Shown here one piece after another: positions 7,851 to 16,804 of a stretch of DNA of 28,166 bases (position 1 is the first letter of the stretch; each line of letters opens with the position of its first letter). The DNA is from Aquirufa sp. (GTDB lineage Bacteria > Bacteroidota > Bacteroidia > Cytophagales > Spirosomataceae), in assembly GCA_030833145.1 (NCBI GenBank), contig JAURHT010000011.1, positions 1 through 28,166 on the forward strand, read 5' to 3'. The notes below the pieces were generated by a model that did no database searches, was not told where the DNA came from, and worked only from the letters and a program-made list of their open reading frames with translations. The position numbers and the translations under genes are program-made.

Positions 7851-8613
7851 TTCCATACAATCGGCTTATCCCATTTCGTTACATTCAAAAGGCAGATTTA
7901 TCATCCGAGAGTACTTGCAATATAAACTTCTCGAGATAATCTATACAAGTGTGTTTGCTTCCAAACTCATCTTTTTAGGCGGCACAAATTTGAGAATTGT
8001 GCATGGGAATCAGCGCTTTTCAGAGGATTTAGATTTTGACAACAAGGGAATGAGTACGATTGAATTCGACGAACTCGGCGAACTAATCATACTAAAACTA
8101 AGCGCTGAGGGATATCAGGTAGAGATCAAAACGGTGTTTAAAGGTGCCTTTCATTGCTACATTCGCTTCCCATCCGTATTATTCAATTTGGGTATGTCAG
8201 GTCACTCGGAAGAAAAAATTCTACTTCAGTTAGATACCGAACCACAAAACTACGCATACGAGCCTAATTTAATCTTCTTGAACAAGTTTGACATATTTAC
8301 GCAGATTTATACGACGCCATTAGAAACCCTATTAGCTCAGAAATATTATGCCGTTTTGAATCGTCCTAGAAATAAAGGGAGGGATTTTTACGATATTGTT
8401 TTTATTTTGTCCAAAATTAAGGAGCCTGACTACTCCTATTTAGAACAGAAACTGGGAATAAAGACCTCAACACAATTAAAGGAAGCAATTTTGAGTCATT
8501 GCTCTACACAAAATATGAACGAAATGGCGAACGATGTCGCTCCTTTTTTATTTCAGCCCTCTGAAGTCATTCAGGTACAAAATTTCCCTTCCTACCTTCG
8601 AAGCATTCTATGA
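7837..8613 (+). CDS. AbiEii-like nucleotidyltransferase toxin
   Basis: The 258-residue protein has the DNA polymerase beta-like nucleotidyltransferase signature LGGTNLRIVHG (47-57) followed by RFSEDLDFD (60-68), which supplies the metal-binding acidic residues. A C-terminal helical region reads LLAQKYYAVLNRPRNKGRDF then YDIVF, the conserved Lys/Arg-Asp block of AbiEii/AbiGii toxins. Such toxins act in abortive infection; characterised relatives transfer nucleotides to tRNA acceptor ends and block translation. The substrate here is unknown. The TGA stop overlaps the ATG of the GT2 glycosyltransferase by 4 bp (ATGA), tying toxin and sugar gene into one transcript. Confidence 0.88.
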   Translation: MLSYNSIQSAYPISLHSKGRFIIREYLQYKLLEIIYTSVFASKLIFLGGTNLRIVHGNQRFSEDLDFDNKGMSTIEFDELGELIILKLSAEGYQVEIKTVFKGAFHCYIRFPSVLFNLGMSGHSEEKILLQLDTEPQNYAYEPNLIFLNKFDIFTQIYTTPLETLLAQKYYAVLNRPRNKGRDFYDIVFILSKIKEPDYSYLEQKLGIKTSTQLKEAILSHCSTQNMNEMANDVAPFLFQPSEVIQVQNFPSYLRSIL

Positions 8614-9500
8614 AACTCTCCGTCTCCATGATCACCTTCCAGGGTGCGGCTTATCTACAGGCGCAAATGGATTCGATTTTAGGCCAAAGTATTCCTGTTC
8701 ACGAAATTATCGTTTGCGATGACGGTTCGACGGATGGCACACGAGAGATTTTAGCTACTTATGCGGCGTCCTATCCACAAATTCAGCTCCATTTTAATGC
8801 GAAAAACCTAGGCACCGTAGCCAATATGCAGCAATGCCTGCGCAAGACGACGGGGGATCTTATTTTCTTAGCCGATCAGGATGATGTTTGGTTACCAAAC
8901 AAGGTCGAAAAGACCCTTGACTTTTTCCAACAAAACCCAGATGCGGATGCTGTTTTTAGTAATGCAGACATCATTGATGAAGTGGGAGAAACGCAATTCG
9001 GCATGACTTTATGGGACATTATTGGGTTCCCGTATGGTCAAGTTGACCTAGCCGATTTCGAAAGACGCGTGGACAATGTGGTGACGGGTGCCGGATTAAC
9101 TTTTAAGCGCAATCACGAACTCCTTGAAAAGGACATCCCCCAGATACCCGGGATATTGCACGACGGATGGATTGGACTCTATTTTGCGGCAAAAAATACC
9201 CTTAAAGCAAACCCAGATAAACTGTTTCAGTACCGCAGCCACGCAAACCAGCAAGTGGGAGGTAAAATAAAAGAGAGACAAGCCTTATTAGACTTTAACC
9301 TAGCCTTGTACGATGGGGTTCCGGTGATTAAAGACTTTACAACCTGGAAAGCGGCGATGAAACGCTTGTATACGAATTTAGAATTGCCTTATATGGACAA
9401 GGCGAAGATTCAGGATCAAATTGATTTGTACGCGGAATATGGGAAAACCTATTTCCAGCTGCGTGCCAGTTTATTCCTCTTTATTAAAGCGATCCGCTAG
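8610..9500 (+). CDS. GT2 family glycosyltransferase
   Basis: This 296-residue GT-A fold enzyme starts MKLSVSMITFQGAAYLQAQM and has CDDGSTDGT (36-44) for nucleotide binding and LADQDDVW (87-94) around the metal-binding DxD, followed by FFQQNPDADAVFSNADI, a pattern common in rhamnosyl- and similar transferases of polysaccharide loci. It most likely adds one sugar of the repeat unit at the inner membrane. The start is fixed by the 4-bp ATGA overlap with the AbiEii toxin gene, so it appears to be expressed from the toxin-antitoxin promoter. Its 3' end overlaps the convergent flippase gene by 30 bp. Confidence 0.92.
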   Translation: MKLSVSMITFQGAAYLQAQMDSILGQSIPVHEIIVCDDGSTDGTREILATYAASYPQIQLHFNAKNLGTVANMQQCLRKTTGDLIFLADQDDVWLPNKVEKTLDFFQQNPDADAVFSNADIIDEVGETQFGMTLWDIIGFPYGQVDLADFERRVDNVVTGAGLTFKRNHELLEKDIPQIPGILHDGWIGLYFAAKNTLKANPDKLFQYRSHANQQVGGKIKERQALLDFNLALYDGVPVIKDFTTWKAAMKRLYTNLELPYMDKAKIQDQIDLYAEYGKTYFQLRASLFLFIKAIR

Positions 9501-10922
9501 GCGGTTCCATTGGGAACGAAATACCGTTTCCGGTAAGATAAAAAGCTGCAACACGACAAACCAAGCCAGCGAAAACACCCCTATCACCAGTAAACGCAAT
9601 AATAGCGTTGGGACAAAAAGCTTAAACAAGAACACAATTCCCAAATAGGGAACTAGTCCCAGCAATTGTTGAAAGAAGACCGTCGTATAATTCGACAGTG
9701 AAATCTCCTTGCGCGTGAAGAAGACAAAAGCAAGACAAACCGCTAATTCCGTCAACAGAATCGTAATGGCCGCCCCTTCTTCTTTCAGCGTAGGAACTAA
9801 TAGGAACGCTAGAATAATACTGATAAACATCCCAATCAGCGCAGAGATGAGGATAGATTTGTCTTTGCCTACGGCGCTGAGGATTTGGAAGCCAAAAATC
9901 CCTGACATACTGATAATCAAGATCAGTGGCGCCGTGATTTGCAGCGGCAAGATTGCTCTATCAAAGGCTGTTCCTAACAAGATATGAATGATCTCTGGCG
10001 CACAGGTAACGATCCCTAATACCAAAGGCATCGAAAGACTCACGAGGACATAGAAACATTGCTTCACGAGTAAAACGAAGGCCTCTTTCTCTCCCTTATG
10101 ATATAAGCTCACTAAACCAGGAAACATAGCCACCGAAATAGCGCTCAAGACGCCGATAAAAAGGCGGTTTAATTTCAAGGCCGAGGAATAATAACCCACA
10201 CTCTCGTTGTCTGCCAGGAAACCCAATAATATCGTATCCAGCGAGAAATAAACCGAGATCGTGAAGATGGTTAAAAACAACAAAGCCATCGGCTTGATGT
10301 GTTTCTTCAGTTCCAGATTTGCGAAGGAGAATCCAGAAAAGTCCAACAATTCCCACAGCCTTTTCCCATTGAAAGCCGCTAATATCACGGCTAATCCCAC
10401 CTGCATCCGGAAATAATTCACATAGTCATTCGTGTTACGAATGAATAAAAACACGGCGGCGATGAAGCAGAGGCGAATTACGAGGGAACGAATGGCGATG
10501 AATTTGAATTGATTCATTCCGCTGAAGAACCATTCTAATTGAAAGACTTGCAGGATAAAGTAGCCCAAAGCCCAAGAAAACAAGGGTTTCTCTGCTGCTA
10601 ATTGTGGAAGAGCGACAATAAAGACCAGGAAAACAAGACTTAAGAGTAAGGTCCCCAGCGCATTGATGATGAAAATTTCGCTAAATGTCTTCGTTAACAA
10701 AGAACGATCAGAAGCGGCTTTTGCCACTTCGCGAACCCCGTAAATGGGAATTCCCAGGGCGGCTAATAAAACAAAATACTTGGCAAAACTCTCGGCGAAA
10801 TTCAAGACGCCTACGTGTTCTGGACCTAGCGTACGCGCTAAATAAGGAAACGTGATTAGCGGGAATAAAACCTGCGTAATCGCTAATAACACATTATAAA
10901 AGACATTTTTCCGGGTCTCCAT
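9471..10922 (-). CDS. Wzx-type oligosaccharide flippase
   Basis: The 483-residue protein is hydrophobic throughout, with about 12-14 predicted helices, and starts METRKNVFYNVLLAITQ followed by FPLITFPYLARTLGPEHVG, the family hallmark of polysaccharide flippases (Polysacc_synt, MOP superfamily); IYGVREVAKAASD follows. It is predicted to move lipid-linked repeat units across the inner membrane to the polymerase. It is the last gene of the six-gene minus-strand operon from 16613 and shares one base with the stop of the gene before it (a TAATG junction). Confidence 0.93.
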   Translation of the reverse strand: METRKNVFYNVLLAITQVLFPLITFPYLARTLGPEHVGVLNFAESFAKYFVLLAALGIPIYGVREVAKAASDRSLLTKTFSEIFIINALGTLLLSLVFLVFIVALPQLAAEKPLFSWALGYFILQVFQLEWFFSGMNQFKFIAIRSLVIRLCFIAAVFLFIRNTNDYVNYFRMQVGLAVILAAFNGKRLWELLDFSGFSFANLELKKHIKPMALLFLTIFTISVYFSLDTILLGFLADNESVGYYSSALKLNRLFIGVLSAISVAMFPGLVSLYHKGEKEAFVLLVKQCFYVLVSLSMPLVLGIVTCAPEIIHILLGTAFDRAILPLQITAPLILIISMSGIFGFQILSAVGKDKSILISALIGMFISIILAFLLVPTLKEEGAAITILLTELAVCLAFVFFTRKEISLSNYTTVFFQQLLGLVPYLGIVFLFKLFVPTLLLRLLVIGVFSLAWFVVLQLFILPETVFRSQWNRLADRFNKEE

Positions 10923-11743
10923 TAGCGGTAACTCGCGTCCACGATCAGTTTATATAGGTTTCGAATCATTCGCGGAATGCGTTGGATTTTATAGGCCAAA
11001 GGCACTCCGTGCACAAAGCGACGGTCTAACACATGGTAATGAAAATCCGAATCGAAGTGTTCTGGATTTTCGGCGGCCATCTGGCGGCAAACACTTTGCA
11101 CATAACGAATCTCCTCAAGATTAGTCTTCCCATTCGAGAACACCCGGTTATCCGTACGAATCGGACGTGCGTGCTTTAATTGCACCCCGTGAACTACGGC
11201 CGTTTTCGTCTTGCCTATCAAACGTTGAATTGTCGGGATCAAATACACATCGAGTCCCGTTCCGGAAATCGAATGTTTAAAATGAGGTCCAGCGGCCTGA
11301 AAAACGGCCTCGCTGTAAAATGGCGACATGATTTCCACCCACCAAGTATCTTGAACCAAATAACCCGGCTTGTGGATGAACTGGCGTAAATTATAATACG
11401 AATCGTGGTTCAAGCTAGGCTGAAACACGTCTAATTTTTCTAAGGCAGCAATGAAAAAGAGCTTGTTCAGGTCTGAAACGGAGATGATTTGGTCATCATC
11501 TAAAAAGCCGATGTAAGTCAATGGCGTTGACTGCAATTTGGCATAAATGTTCTGCATCACATCCCCTTTGCACTCTGATTTTAGGGAGATATAATGCGCC
11601 ACCGGAATCGGTGCTTCTGAAATCAAGCCACTGTATTCGTACAATAACCAATCGAATGCAGGATCCACATCGAAATGGATGTGGTCCATGGGGCTGGATT
11701 TGCCATCCCAGGTAATCGCTACGATAGATTTAGGTGTACGCAT
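10922..11743 (-). CDS. DUF707-like putative glycosyltransferase
   Basis: From the ATG at 11743 (MRTPKSIVAITWDGKSS) the protein has 273 residues; this start lies 2 bp after the upstream stop, whereas a start at 11779 would add a hydrophobic leader inside the GT25 gene. I see FLDDDQI (80-86) as an acidic metal-binding-type motif, FQPSLNHDSYY (107-117), WWVEIMSPFYS (134-144) and GTGLDVYL (161-168). This order (DDD, QPSL, E-MxPxFS, GLD) resembles the DUF707 family, presumed GT-A fold glycosyltransferases of unproved activity. Its place between a GT25 enzyme and the flippase supports a role in building the repeat unit. I do not know its donor or acceptor. Confidence 0.65.
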   Translation of the reverse strand: MRTPKSIVAITWDGKSSPMDHIHFDVDPAFDWLLYEYSGLISEAPIPVAHYISLKSECKGDVMQNIYAKLQSTPLTYIGFLDDDQIISVSDLNKLFFIAALEKLDVFQPSLNHDSYYNLRQFIHKPGYLVQDTWWVEIMSPFYSEAVFQAAGPHFKHSISGTGLDVYLIPTIQRLIGKTKTAVVHGVQLKHARPIRTDNRVFSNGKTNLEEIRYVQSVCRQMAAENPEHFDSDFHYHVLDRRFVHGVPLAYKIQRIPRMIRNLYKLIVDASYR

Positions 11744-11745
11744 AA

Positions 11746-12438
11746 TTAACAAAAGTACGATTGTATCGTGTTTCGGCAATAGAAAATCATCCGAATTAAT
11801 TCAGCGGTCAACAGATGTCTGCGACTCTCCCGTCGAATCATCGAATCAGACGTGCGCCAGGTCGAAATCACTTCCGGCACTATGGCACCCAGAGAAATCT
11901 CCGAGGAATCCACAAAACGCTTGTACATATCCACAGGATAAGCTATCCGTGCCGTTTTTTGCAACAAATACTTAGCGGCTTTCGCATTCAAGGAATACCC
12001 ATAAGCCCCGTAAACGGATTTAATCAAGGGTTCGCCCACACCCTGTTGAGCCGTCGATTTCTTCAAGCTCACATAGCCATTCCAAGCACCCCAGAAGAAT
12101 AAATCATATTGCTGAGCCGTTTTCTCCTTCAAAAGTTCTGGCTTTAAAATTCGGCTGTCAGATTCTAGCACCAAGAAATGTTCCTGGGAATCTTCTTGTG
12201 AAATCATACGCCACAATTTGCGATGACTCAAAATCACCCCTATTTCGGTGGGCAATAAGGCCTTCCCGGTCCGCGCATAAGATTTCTGCATCAGCGCTTC
12301 TAAAAAAGGGACATGCACCAGTGATGGAAATACCGGTTCCACAACTTCTAACGCAGGAAGCGCAGATCGCAACGCTTCCACATGAGCCTTACGCTCCGTC
12401 TCGTGTTCTGCAAAAAGGACAAAGGCGCGCTTAAACAT
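11746..12438 (-). CDS. GT25 family glycosyltransferase (LPS biosynthesis type)
   Basis: The 230-residue sequence fits the GT25 pattern: a strand AFVLFAEHETERKAHV at the start, LLPTEIGVILSHRKLWRMI (61-79) matching the conserved GE-GC-LSH segment, FLVLESDSRIL (88-98) at the place of the usual EDD metal motif, FWGAWNGY (115-122), and YGAYGYSLNAKAAKYLL (143-159), matching the GxxGYxLS...A..LL element. GT25 enzymes commonly add galactose or glucose to LPS or capsule chains. The motif reads ESD rather than EDD, and the cysteine after GE-G is valine; activity is still likely but unproved. It overlaps the previous gene by 8 bp. Confidence 0.8.
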   Translation of the reverse strand: MFKRAFVLFAEHETERKAHVEALRSALPALEVVEPVFPSLVHVPFLEALMQKSYARTGKALLPTEIGVILSHRKLWRMISQEDSQEHFLVLESDSRILKPELLKEKTAQQYDLFFWGAWNGYVSLKKSTAQQGVGEPLIKSVYGAYGYSLNAKAAKYLLQKTARIAYPVDMYKRFVDSSEISLGAIVPEVISTWRTSDSMIRRESRRHLLTAELIRMIFYCRNTIQSYFC

Positions 12439-13150
12439 GAGTGAATTGGCTAAACGTGCTGAAAGAACCAGCAGCTAAGGCATCTGGCGTAAAGAAATCC
12501 AGTTTACCTCCATCTGGGAACAGAATAAAATGAGGTTTCCGGCACAGGTAGGCTAGGTGTAAGGGCAATGAATCTGCCGACACTACATAATCAGACTCTT
12601 GAATCAGTTCCACTAATTGCTCGAACGAAGTATAATCTACACCAAAACGTGCCACTCGCCCATCGATTCTCGCTAAAATCGAGGAAGGGATAATACGTTT
12701 ATGCAATCGAGCATCTGGCAAGATTAATACCTTACCTGCTTTTCTTTCGAGTCCCAGCGCAGACATACCATAGGCCGCATAAACTGGCGCTCCTGTCTCG
12801 AAAATCGATTGAAACGAATGTCCAGTAAAGAAATTCAAGAGTCCAAGTCGTGCACTTTGTTCGACGAAATCGTTCGAACCTGGATTTGCGCTGATATAAT
12901 CTTTGATTTTCGATAATTGACGAAATGTGTCAACACTGAAAAGCGCCTTATTCGTAAAGAGATTTAATTGTGTGCCCTTGATCCCGAAATCAACGAAGTC
13001 GATCGAAAGAGGCGAAATACAGCCCCGAGATATCAGCGCGTCATACAAAGGTTTCAAATGCAATGAGGCTACGATCACATCAGTCGCAGCTAGACCTTGC
13101 ACCGCTATCGCAAAGTCTCCATAAGCGCGCAAAAGAAACACCCGACGCAT
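12431..13150 (-). CDS. GT9-like (heptosyltransferase-like) glycosyltransferase
   Basis: This 239-residue protein starts MRRVFLLRAYGDFAIAVQGL, resembling the R-x-GD-x-x glycine loop of heptosyltransferase-family (GT9) enzymes. Its C-terminal half has LIQESDYVVSADSLPLHLAY (181-200), equivalent to the donor-site motif in which an Asp-Ser and a downstream His are conserved, then PHFILFPDGG. It is shorter than the usual 320-350 residues of GT9, mainly in the N-terminal half, so the acceptor domain may be reduced. It lies between Wzz and the GT25 gene with 1- and 8-bp overlaps and is probably a cytoplasmic sugar transferase. Fold assignment is moderate and donor sugar unknown. Confidence 0.65.
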   Translation of the reverse strand: MRRVFLLRAYGDFAIAVQGLAATDVIVASLHLKPLYDALISRGCISPLSIDFVDFGIKGTQLNLFTNKALFSVDTFRQLSKIKDYISANPGSNDFVEQSARLGLLNFFTGHSFQSIFETGAPVYAAYGMSALGLERKAGKVLILPDARLHKRIIPSSILARIDGRVARFGVDYTSFEQLVELIQESDYVVSADSLPLHLAYLCRKPHFILFPDGGKLDFFTPDALAAGSFSTFSQFTHV

Positions 13151-14181
13151 TATTTATCCGTATAAAGGTAGAGGCAAAGGAAGAATCCGACAAAAAGTCC
13201 AGCCAGCAATCCGGCAATTCCTAGGAAAACATAAGACTTACGATCGTCCATTAAAGGAAATTTAGGCACATCCAATAATTGAATCACCGGCGTTTGAGAA
13301 ACCAAGGCGATTCGACTCATTTCTAAATTTTTCGTCACTTCCGCGTAGATGCTGAATACAATTGATTTATCTCGTGAGCTAACTTCCGCCGGAACAGACA
13401 TCGACTTGTATGCCACGTTCGGATCCAGTATTTGGAAAGAGGCCGCATTATACGATTTGGCATTTAAAACGCGCAATAAGGAATCTCCACGCGCCTGCAA
13501 ACGCTTCACATTCGCTGCTGCAGTGCTTGTTTTGACATTCACATAGTAAGTGGTCGTCTCTTTCAATAGGCGTTCTGCAAAGTTTTTCGAGAACACTTGG
13601 TTTTGAGATACGGTCACAATCTTAAATATGGATCCTTTCTTGTTCAGACGATCTACAGAAACATTTTTCTTGGCGATTTGCTCATACATGACGTACAAAA
13701 CTGAATCTTGATATACTGTATGAGCCGGTGCCACAACAGAAGCGGCCGGAATAGCAAACGAAACTGGAGCCGGCAAACGCTCCCCTAAACCCGAAAATTC
13801 CAAATATAAATCCGCTAAAGTCTTCCCTGAATCACCTGAAACAGGCGTCAAAAGCACTTTCTCAATAATCACTCGGGACTTGATGATGTCCAAAATATTA
13901 TCTCCGGTAAACAAACTTGAACCACTACCTAGGCTTCCTATATCCAAGCCCACTTGTGAGGCAAGACCCGCTAAACCTCCGCCACTTGCTGATTTCTCTT
14001 CCAAAATAAACGTGGTCGAAGCCGCATAAGCCGGCTTTTGCATAGCGCGGTAGATCAAGGGTAAAGCAAGTCCGATAATAGCGCATAAAGCGATCAATCT
14101 AAATTGAGAACGCAGGTAGCTAAAGAATCGTTTGATCGATTCGATGACATCCCCTAAAACGATAGTTTTCTTTTCTGCCAT
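13150..14181 (-). CDS. Wzz/Wzc N-terminal-type chain length determinant
   Basis: The 343-residue protein has a short cytoplasmic N-terminus, a first membrane helix at about 29-46, a long periplasmic part and a last helix at about 318-338 preceded by the Pro-containing segment LLDVPKFPLMDDRKSYVF typical of Wzz. After strand STTFILEEKSASGGG comes a Gly/Ala/Ser-rich loop (SGGGLAGLASQVGLDIGSLG). No C-terminal tyrosine kinase domain is present, so it is a stand-alone co-polymerase; a separate kinase may exist elsewhere. It shares one base with the Wza stop and one with the following GT9-like gene (TAATG junctions). It likely controls polymer length and links to the Wza pore. Confidence 0.88.
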   Translation of the reverse strand: MAEKKTIVLGDVIESIKRFFSYLRSQFRLIALCAIIGLALPLIYRAMQKPAYAASTTFILEEKSASGGGLAGLASQVGLDIGSLGSGSSLFTGDNILDIIKSRVIIEKVLLTPVSGDSGKTLADLYLEFSGLGERLPAPVSFAIPAASVVAPAHTVYQDSVLYVMYEQIAKKNVSVDRLNKKGSIFKIVTVSQNQVFSKNFAERLLKETTTYYVNVKTSTAAANVKRLQARGDSLLRVLNAKSYNAASFQILDPNVAYKSMSVPAEVSSRDKSIVFSIYAEVTKNLEMSRIALVSQTPVIQLLDVPKFPLMDDRKSYVFLGIAGLLAGLFVGFFLCLYLYTDK

Positions 14182-16613
14182 TATTTCACCGTGTTGATTA
14201 ATGCAATAATTAAGCCTCCTAGCGACGCTAAGCCTGTTCCCATCGCGATGTATTCAGGCGTAGAAATCGGACGTTTATCTTTGCGAGCAGGCACGTATAC
14301 CTCCGCACCAGGCTCTAAACTAGGGTAGAAGCGGAAGAATAGGAATCGTTTTGTCGTTTTGATCTCACCATTAGGACGAACCAAATAAGCGTAGCGACGA
14401 GCGGCATTAGGAGCAAACCAACCAGACTCTGAGATTAAGCGACGGAAACCTAAACCACTGTGGTAGGCGATTTGGCGTGGTACATTCACTGCCCCAAAAG
14501 TCTGCACCGTCTGCGTTAATTTAGGCACTTTGATTACGTCTCCCTCCTCTAAAATAATATCATACAATGATCCCGGCTTCTCCATCGCCTCCGCTAGGCG
14601 AATGCCCACCGGTTTTTGGTCCACTAATAAACCATTCACATTCGAAGCAATCTTTGCTGTATCAGTCGCGGCAAAGGAATTGACTGAACTACGCTTCGAT
14701 TGATTCGAAATCGTATTAATCTTAGATGATGATAAAGCCTCATCAGCAGACGTTTTGTTTACCCGCGTCTTTCGCAATAAAATGGCCCCCGTTGCATAGC
14801 CTGTTTGCTTCAACCCTCCTGAACGAGCGATGATATCCGAAAGGCGCTCCTTGTTTCCTGATAAGGTATAATTACCCGGATAAAGCACTTCTCCCTCTAC
14901 AGAAACCGTAATTTGTGTACGATAAGAAGGCGTTTTACGCACAGAAACAATGTCAAAAGGTTGTAACACGAAGTTCAAATCGGTCGCGGAAGAAGATCCT
15001 AAATCAATCGAATGAATAATCGAATAGGCCGTTGTATCTGATGTCGATGAAGATACTAAACGACGCGAAACTTCAATGCGAGAACGGGATGCGCCTTCCT
15101 TAAATCCATCAGCTAACAGAATCAAATCCTGCACACGCATATTATCCGCAAAAGTGAACGTCGCTGGACGATTCACCTCACCATTAATTGTTACAGAATA
15201 AGCCTCGCGCAAACTCGTGATGGGGTAAATATGAATCTTATCTTCGCGTTGTAAGCGGATATCGGTCTTACCAGAAAGCACATCCTTCACATTAAAAGGT
15301 AACACAGCTGGCGTTAAATCTAGATTCAAGCGACTCAATAAAGCACGTTCCGTGTAAGCATCTTCCTTCACGTGAACCGCCGTTAATAAATCTTTCAGGT
15401 TGGCGAATTCGTTCAAACCATATTCCCCTGGATAGTACACGGCGCCATCGATAAAAGCTCTATTTATAAAGCGATTAGGCAAAGCATCCACCACCAAGGT
15501 GTCTCCAGAATATAATTGAAACGCCGAAAGTCCATCAGACTTCACAGAGAAAACCTCAAAACCGGAAGCACCCATCCGCTTCACGCGAATACGTTCCTTG
15601 AACGCATCATCTGAAAAACCACCTGCATAACGCAAGATGTCAGCTGCCGTTTCGCCTTTCTTTACATCGAATAAGGCTTTTTTCTTCACGGAACCACTCA
15701 CCGCCACGCGTGACTCATAAGTTCCAACGCGAATCACATCGCCGTCTTGCAAAAGTCTATTTTTCGATAAATCCCCTTTTAACAAGAAATCGTATAAATC
15801 TAATGTGGTAATCGTTTTACCGTTACGCACTAACTCAATCTTGCGGAAAGAACCTAAATCTGAAGGACCTCCAGAAGCGTACAAAGCATTCATCAAGGTA
15901 GATAGGGAGGAAACAGAATAGTTCCCTGGTTTCATTACCTCTCCTACTAGAGTAACTTGAATAGAACGCAATTGGCCTAAAGAAACCATCACTTTCGTAC
16001 TACCGCCAGCAATGGTCGTATAGATTTTCGCCGCAGATTCACGAATGCGAACTTGTGCTTCTTCGATGGTTAAACCGCTTACTTTAATAGGCCCTAGATT
16101 AGGAAAACGAATAAAGCCCTCCGTGCTAACCTTTAGTTTTTTTGTACTTTCACTTAAACCATAGATATCGACGATTAACTCGTCACCCACGCCTATCACG
16201 TAATTGTGCGGTGTTGAAATGGTTAAATTAGGCTCGAAGCTCAGGTTTTGGTTTTCAAAAATCTCAGAACCAAAAATAGGCAAGCCCACACGAACAGAAG
16301 GCCCGGCAATTTCTATCTTCTTACGCGGAACGGTAATTTCGTCCTTTGTTTTGGTCTTATACGCATTCTGAGAAACCCCCGTTAAAGGATCTAAAGAAGC
16401 AATACGACGATTTAGAATGATGATTTGATCTGCAGGAACACCCTTCTCTTTTAACACTTGGGAAATCTCATCCGGTGTTTTCCCCTGCAACTGGTACTTC
16501 ACCATAATCTGCGCTATTTGCTGATCGCTAAAATTATTAACGTCTACCGGAATCTCCTGGGCAAAAACGGGAATTGCCAGAATCAATAATATAAGTATGC
16601 GGAATGCTTTCAT
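14181..16613 (-). CDS. Wza-like polysaccharide export protein with multiple SLBB domains
   Basis: The 810-residue protein begins with a Sec signal peptide (MKAFRILILLILAIPVFAQ) lacking a lipobox cysteine, unlike E. coli Wza. A helical N-terminal segment is followed at about 130-215 by the Poly_export domain (TPHNYVIGVGDELIVDIYG) and then several SLBB repeats, recognisable by recurring VTLVGEVMKPGNYSV, VSGSVKKKALFDVKKGE, VTINGEVNRPATFTF and VSVEGEVLYPGNYTL segments, ending in a hydrophobic stretch near TGLASLGGLIIALINTV. Such proteins form the periplasm-to-outer-membrane export channel. The length is roughly twice E. coli Wza, normal for Bacteroidota. It is the first gene of the 16613-9471 operon. 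Confidence 0.92.
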   Translation of the reverse strand: MKAFRILILLILAIPVFAQEIPVDVNNFSDQQIAQIMVKYQLQGKTPDEISQVLKEKGVPADQIIILNRRIASLDPLTGVSQNAYKTKTKDEITVPRKKIEIAGPSVRVGLPIFGSEIFENQNLSFEPNLTISTPHNYVIGVGDELIVDIYGLSESTKKLKVSTEGFIRFPNLGPIKVSGLTIEEAQVRIRESAAKIYTTIAGGSTKVMVSLGQLRSIQVTLVGEVMKPGNYSVSSLSTLMNALYASGGPSDLGSFRKIELVRNGKTITTLDLYDFLLKGDLSKNRLLQDGDVIRVGTYESRVAVSGSVKKKALFDVKKGETAADILRYAGGFSDDAFKERIRVKRMGASGFEVFSVKSDGLSAFQLYSGDTLVVDALPNRFINRAFIDGAVYYPGEYGLNEFANLKDLLTAVHVKEDAYTERALLSRLNLDLTPAVLPFNVKDVLSGKTDIRLQREDKIHIYPITSLREAYSVTINGEVNRPATFTFADNMRVQDLILLADGFKEGASRSRIEVSRRLVSSSTSDTTAYSIIHSIDLGSSSATDLNFVLQPFDIVSVRKTPSYRTQITVSVEGEVLYPGNYTLSGNKERLSDIIARSGGLKQTGYATGAILLRKTRVNKTSADEALSSSKINTISNQSKRSSVNSFAATDTAKIASNVNGLLVDQKPVGIRLAEAMEKPGSLYDIILEEGDVIKVPKLTQTVQTFGAVNVPRQIAYHSGLGFRRLISESGWFAPNAARRYAYLVRPNGEIKTTKRFLFFRFYPSLEPGAEVYVPARKDKRPISTPEYIAMGTGLASLGGLIIALINTVK

Positions 16614-16804
16614 CTCTAATTTATTTAGGTCTAGTCCGAAGACAGAAAACCAGTCTATAAAATTACTATTTTATTTTATAAGATGAATGATAATTTATTT
16701 AGTGGGTGAGTGGATTGGTCGACATTAAAATGGCACTTATCTACCAATGCCTAAATTTTAAGGCCGATCTCTTACTATTCCGTGCGAAATGATTAAATTT
16801 ATGT

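Noticed and set aside
11180..12434. Several plus-strand open frames across the GT25 and DUF707-like genes
   Set aside because: They lie opposite well-supported genes, lack family motifs and overlap each other; they are antisense shadows.
16658..16665. TAATTTTA as -7 box of the Wza1 operon
   Set aside because: It deviates from TAnnTTTG and has no -33 box at the right distance; the divergent region 16614-16804 must hold promoters, but I cannot place them with confidence.
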